10,246 bases of DNA from Pseudomonadota bacterium (GTDB taxonomy: Bacteria > Myxococcota > Myxococcia > Myxococcales > Anaeromyxobacteraceae), in assembly GCA_023411405.1 (NCBI GenBank), contig JAEYOU010000079.1:1-10246 (forward strand). The letters are read 5' to 3'. The first letter of the stretch is position 1. Every line of letters begins with the position of its first letter. Made by a program: the position numbers and the translations under genes. The notes beneath the pieces are model-generated. The model saw only the letters and a list, made by a program, of their open reading frames with translations. It searched no databases and was not told where the DNA came from. Positions 7,704-10,246 of the stretch are shown here, piece by piece.

Positions 7704-7730
7704 TCGCGCGCCGGAGGTGCCGGACGGGCG

Positions 7731-7751
7731 CGCTGCGTGCGGAGCGCAGCG
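7731..7751 (+). terminator. Hairpin after the DUF2723 gene, possible terminator
   Basis: A 7-bp perfect stem, CGCTGCG (7731-7737) with CGCAGCG (7745-7751), around a 7-nt loop, 27 bp past the DUF2723 stop. It has no T-run, so it is not a classical intrinsic terminator. In a genome this GC-rich such stems also occur by chance. Confidence 0.25.
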
Positions 7752-7792
7752 GACGTGGACTCCGGACCGGCGCCGCCGTCAGGGCGCGGGGC

Positions 7793-7918
7793 CGGCTGGA
7801 GTTCACCCCATGGCACGATCCGGTGCTGATCGTCGACGCGGCGCACCCGCTCGATGCCAAGGTGGAGCGGGTCCTGCGCTGGCTCCAGGGCCGCGCCCGA
7901 CGTGAGCGTCTCAAGGTT
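7793..7918 (+). pseudogene. Coding-like stretch without a clear start, possible gene remnant or tiny gene
   Basis: Within the 207-bp gap between the two convergent genes, one + frame encodes RLEFTPWHDPVLIVDAAH (from 7793) continuing with PLDAKVERVLRWLQGR. It looks like real protein: mixed composition, an amphipathic helix-like end, and G or C in almost every third position over about 34 codons. Upstream in the same frame the translation becomes Arg-rich and unconvincing, and no ribosome site or ATG is in frame; a GTG at 7823 is the only close start. The frame runs on into the 3' end of the - strand lipoprotein gene until 7963. I do not recognise the family. It could be the degraded C-terminus of a lost gene, a short gene with an unusual start, or a chance effect of base composition. 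Confidence 0.3.
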
Positions 7919-9821
7919 CGTGGCGGCCGTCGACGAGCGTCACGGCGACGCCGTCGATCGTGAACGCCCCCTCGGCCCCCGGGGTGGAGCCTGCCCCTCC
8001 GCGCAGCGAGACGGTCCCGGTGACGGTCGACGGGGGCGTGGTGCTCGTCAGGCTCACCTGGCCGCCCGCTCCACCGCGCGCAGCCGGCCCGGCGCCGCCG
8101 TCGGCCGTCACACGGCCGAGGGTGACTGCCGATGCGCTCGCCCTGACGATCCCGCCGTCTCCGCCGTCTCCGGCCTCGCTCGCACCGCCGCGAGCGACGA
8201 TCGGTCCCAGCAGCGCGAGGACGTCCGCCGCGGCCTCGACCGTCCCGCCTGCACCGCCGGCCGTCGCCCCGCGACCGCCTGCGAGGCGAAGCTCGCCCGA
8301 CGAGACGACCACCGCGCGCTCCGGATCCAGCAAGGGAAGGGTCGTGTCTGCGAGGCGCTGCTCCAGCACCACGACGCCCCCTCTTCCTCCGTCCCCTGCG
8401 CTGGAGGCACCTCCGCCGGCCTCGACGGCCACCTCGTTCGAGATGGAGCCCAGGACGTTCCCTCCGCGCTCGGCGTCGACCCGCGCCGTGGTGACGAACC
8501 CGACCACGCCGCCCTCCCCGCCGGCGGTCGTGCCCTCACCGCCCACGGCGTCGATCACGCCGTGCCCCGCGAGCACGAGCGCTTCCTCCGCGCTCTCTGC
8601 CTCGACGACGGCGATGACGCTGCCGCCTCGACCACCGACCGTCCCTGATCCGCCCGTCGCCTCGAGGCGCGCGGAGGCGTATACCCCGGCGGGCGCGTCC
8701 ACCGCCGTCTCGGACCCCAGGGCGCCGAAGACGATCTGCCCCGCCGGCCCACCCGTTCCCGTGCCCGCGCCCTCTCCCCCGTTCGCCAGGATGGTTCCGC
8801 GGACGTGCGTCTTCCCCTCCACTGTGACCCACTGGACCGATCCGGCGAATCCTCCCGGACCGTCCACCGTGGCCGATCCACCCGACGCGTCGGCCCGGCC
8901 GGTCAGCACGGCCACGCTCGCCAGGCCGCCGAGGATGCCCGCGTTGCCCCCGTCCCCTCCCCCGGCCGTGCCGTCGCCCCCGCGGGCGCGCAGCTCGCCC
9001 GAGACGTGTACGTCGCTCACCCCGGTGCTGCTCGAGCCCGCGACCACGACGACTCCACCACGGCCACCCGGGCCGGAGCGTCCCGCACCACCCGAGGAAT
9101 CCAGCCGGCCGGCGAGCCCGGCGGTGCTCGGCGTGACCCCCGGCGCGTAGGCCGGACCGGAGACGAGCAGCGTGATCGATCCCCCCGCACCGCCCGTGTC
9201 CCCATCGCCGCCCGTGGAGAGGATCGACCCCGTGACGAAGAGGGCGTCGCCCGCCTCGAGGCGCACCGCTCCGCCGTCGCCTCCGGATCCCCCCGAGTTC
9301 GCCCTGCCACGAGCGTCGATGCGGCCGCGCACGGCCACCTGGGGCGCGACCACCGTGAGCGAGGTCGACGAGAGGGATCCCGGCACAGGCGCCAGGACCA
9401 CGTCGCCCTCCACCAGGAGGCCGTCGGAGAGAACGATCGTCGACACGTCGCCGATCTCGGGCGTGACGGTCAGCGTGACCCCGCTCCGCACCCGGATCCC
9501 CGTCGCGCCGGTGGCGCCGTCGTCCCCCAGGACCCCGGTCCCCACCGTGAGCGCGGTGTCGGCCGCGATCGTGAGCGGATTCGCGCCGAGGCTCGGCGCC
9601 GCGTACTCCCACGTCGGCAACGCCGGGAGCGCGCCTGCTTCCCGCACGGCGAGGCTCGACCCGGTCGCCTGCACGACGAACAGCCCCGCCGCCCCGCCGG
9701 ATCCCTCGCTCCCCCGTCCCCCGCGAACCGTCCACGCCCGCCGAGGCTCCCGATCGTCGCCGCAAGCCCCCAGCGTGAGGAGCGCGACGAGCAACGCCCA
9801 TGTCTTCCTGTCGAGCAGCAT
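7911..9821 (-). CDS. Predicted lipoprotein of about 13 glycine-rich repeats (probable beta-solenoid)
   Basis: The 636-residue protein begins with a lipoprotein signal peptide: basic DRK at 4-6, hydrophobic 8-19 and lipobox LGAC with Cys20 as lipidation site. Gly follows at +2 and Asp at +3, so export to the outer membrane is plausible but unproven. Residues 21-165 form a less repetitive N-terminal part. Residues 166-624 contain about 13 units of the form G-x-I/L-x-A-x-GG-x-G, a short linker, then GG-x-GG-x-V, spaced 30-47 residues apart. Hydrophobic strands alternating with Gly turns suggest a right-handed beta-helix or similar solenoid, as in surface and adhesin-like proteins. I do not recognise a named family or catalytic motif. 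The start at 9821 is chosen over an in-frame one at 9950 because it places the signal peptide at the N-terminus and follows GAGGGAG (9827-9833) by 5 nt. The gene lies 151 bp downstream of the ABC ATPase gene and converges on the DUF2723 gene. A long Pro/Ser/Thr-rich frame on the opposite strand is its shadow. Confidence 0.85.
   Translation of the reverse strand: MLLDRKTWALLVALLTLGACGDDREPRRAWTVRGGRGSEGSGGAAGLFVVQATGSSLAVREAGALPALPTWEYAAPSLGANPLTIAADTALTVGTGVLGDDGATGATGIRVRSGVTLTVTPEIGDVSTIVLSDGLLVEGDVVLAPVPGSLSSTSLTVVAPQVAVRGRIDARGRANSGGSGGDGGAVRLEAGDALFVTGSILSTGGDGDTGGAGGSITLLVSGPAYAPGVTPSTAGLAGRLDSSGGAGRSGPGGRGGVVVVAGSSSTGVSDVHVSGELRARGGDGTAGGGDGGNAGILGGLASVAVLTGRADASGGSATVDGPGGFAGSVQWVTVEGKTHVRGTILANGGEGAGTGTGGPAGQIVFGALGSETAVDAPAGVYASARLEATGGSGTVGGRGGSVIAVVEAESAEEALVLAGHGVIDAVGGEGTTAGGEGGVVGFVTTARVDAERGGNVLGSISNEVAVEAGGGASSAGDGGRGGVVVLEQRLADTTLPLLDPERAVVVSSGELRLAGGRGATAGGAGGTVEAAADVLALLGPIVARGGASEAGDGGDGGIVRASASAVTLGRVTADGGAGPAARGGAGGQVSLTSTTPPSTVTGTVSLRGGAGSTPGAEGAFTIDGVAVTLVDGRHEP
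7950..9326 (-). repeat. Tandem degenerate glycine-rich protein repeats within the lipoprotein gene
   Basis: Units begin near residues 166, 198, 238, 275, 308, 342, 383, 421, 462, 509, 539, 569 and 602 of the lipoprotein. Examples are GSILSTGGDGDTGGAGG, GELRARGGDGTAGGGDGG, GVIDAVGGEGTTAGGEGG and GRVTADGGAGPAARGGAGG. The last unit ends degenerately (GAEGAF) before the C-terminus. Repeats are similar at protein level but diverged at DNA level, so this is an old array, not a recent expansion. Confidence 0.75.
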
Positions 9822-9826
9822 GAAGG

Positions 9827-9833
9827 CTCCCTC
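9827..9833 (-). promoter_or_regulatory. Shine-Dalgarno site of the lipoprotein gene
   Basis: Read on the - strand the bases are GAGGGAG, ending 5 nt before the ATG at 9819-9821. This decides for a start directly at the signal peptide rather than 43 codons upstream. Confidence 0.6.
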
Positions 9834-9874
9834 GCGGTCCGGGCCTCGCCGTGGCGCGAGGACGCCTGACCCCA

Positions 9875-9923
9875 CCCAGGGTAAAACGTCCCGGGGGATC
9901 CTTGCGAGAGACGCGTCCCTGGG
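9875..9923. other. Inverted repeat in the spacer upstream of the lipoprotein gene
   Basis: Arms CCCAGGG (9875-9881) and CCCTGGG (9917-9923) flank a 35-nt interior that holds the only A-rich patch of the spacer (GTAAAAC, 9881-9887) and a CCCGGG palindrome. It lies 54-102 bp before the lipoprotein start, where a promoter and operator would be expected, and after the end of the ABC ATPase gene. I could not match convincing -35/-10 elements. It could be an operator, a weak terminator for the ABC operon, or chance. Confidence 0.3.
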
Positions 9924-9972
9924 ATGGGCGGACGTGCGAGGAACCGGCACACGCGCGGCCCCGGACTCACCG

Positions 9973-10246
9973 TCAAGAGCGTCCGGCGTCGGGTCCCAAC
10001 CCGTCGAACGCGACCCGTTGCGCGCCCGGAGCAGCCGCGACCCCCGCCTCCGCCTGCCGCACGTGGCACGCGACGCGCCGGTCGCCGCCGAGGTCCACCA
10101 GCGCGGGATCGATCTCGCGGCACACCGGCTGGACCTCCGGACAGCGCCCCGCGAACCGGCACCCCGGCGGCAGGTTCACCGGCGACGGGACCTCGCCGCG
10201 CGCGGGGGGCCGCTCGCCGCGGCGGGCACGCGCGAAGTCGGCGACG
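9973..10246 (-). CDS. Oligopeptide/dipeptide-type ABC transporter ATP-binding protein, C-terminal fragment
   Basis: The frame is open to the window edge, so the N-terminal part (Walker A, signature and Walker B) is outside. What remains is the C-terminal extension typical of the Opp/Dpp ATPase subfamily: GEVPSPVNLPPGCRFAGRCP, then VCREIDPALVD and DRRVACHV. Such proteins energise import of peptides, nickel or related solutes from the cytoplasmic face of the membrane. Four cysteines are arranged C-x5-C-x6-C-x17-C, a pattern that in some DppD-like proteins is reported to hold an iron-sulfur cluster. The residues after HV are a non-conserved tail of about 27 residues. Whether it is the D-type or F-type subunit cannot be told from this part. 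It is probably the last gene of a transporter operon running in from the right. Confidence 0.88.
   Translation of the reverse strand, partial: VADFARARRGERPPARGEVPSPVNLPPGCRFAGRCPEVQPVCREIDPALVDLGGDRRVACHVRQAEAGVAAAPGAQRVAFDGLGPDAGRS

Noticed and set aside
7960..9150. 396-codon Pro/Ser/Thr-rich frame on the + strand with an ATG start
   Set aside because: It is the complement of Gly-rich repeats. The - strand has a lipoprotein signal, ribosome site and strand-turn periodicity, so the - strand is the real gene.
9877..9911. Sigma-70-like promoter (TACCCT as -10) on the - strand before the lipoprotein gene
   Set aside because: Only three of six -10 bases match and no TTGACA-like -35 lies at 16-18 bp.
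9822..9950. 43-codon N-terminal extension of the lipoprotein
   Set aside because: It would bury the signal peptide internally, and the ribosome site at 9827-9833 fits the later start.

Overview
The window is very GC-rich, with G or C in nearly every third codon position. This base use, the gene content and the glycine-rich lipoprotein suggest a myxobacterium-like organism (Myxococcota, possibly Anaeromyxobacter or a relative). That assignment is an inference from style, not from a marker gene.

Bases 1-5381 (+ strand) hold a tightly packed operon for converting propionyl-CoA to succinyl-CoA. It contains the 3' end of a biotin carboxyl carrier protein, methylmalonyl-CoA epimerase, the small (MutA) and large (MutB) subunits of a heterodimeric B12-dependent methylmalonyl-CoA mutase, and the MeaB GTPase that protects and loads the mutase. 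Junctions are a 4-bp overlap, an 8-bp overlap, a 4-bp gap and a 19-bp gap, so the genes are almost certainly co-transcribed and partly translationally coupled. The biotin carrier takes part in forming methylmalonyl-CoA (or a related transcarboxylation), the epimerase converts the S to the R form, and MutAB rearranges it to succinyl-CoA with MeaB as chaperone. MutA is unusually short, and its N-terminus is partly encoded by a REP-like repeat read in frame.

Bases 5382-7703 hold a 141-bp spacer with a second, diverged copy of the same repeat, then a large DUF2723 (GT-C-like) membrane protein with a periplasmic-type domain and a C-terminal TPR-like segment. Bases 7704-7910 carry a hairpin and a short coding-like stretch that may be a gene remnant.

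Bases 7911-10246 are on the - strand. They hold a predicted lipoprotein made of about 13 glycine-rich repeats (probable beta-solenoid), a 151-bp spacer with an inverted repeat, and the C-terminal end of an oligopeptide/dipeptide-type ABC transporter ATPase with a four-cysteine tail. This cluster converges on the DUF2723 gene.

I found no RNA genes, CRISPR arrays, transposases or phage genes. The metabolic operon is well understood. The less explained elements are the repeat inside mutA, the shortened MutA barrel, the orphan coding-like stretch near 7.8 kb and the glycine-rich lipoprotein.
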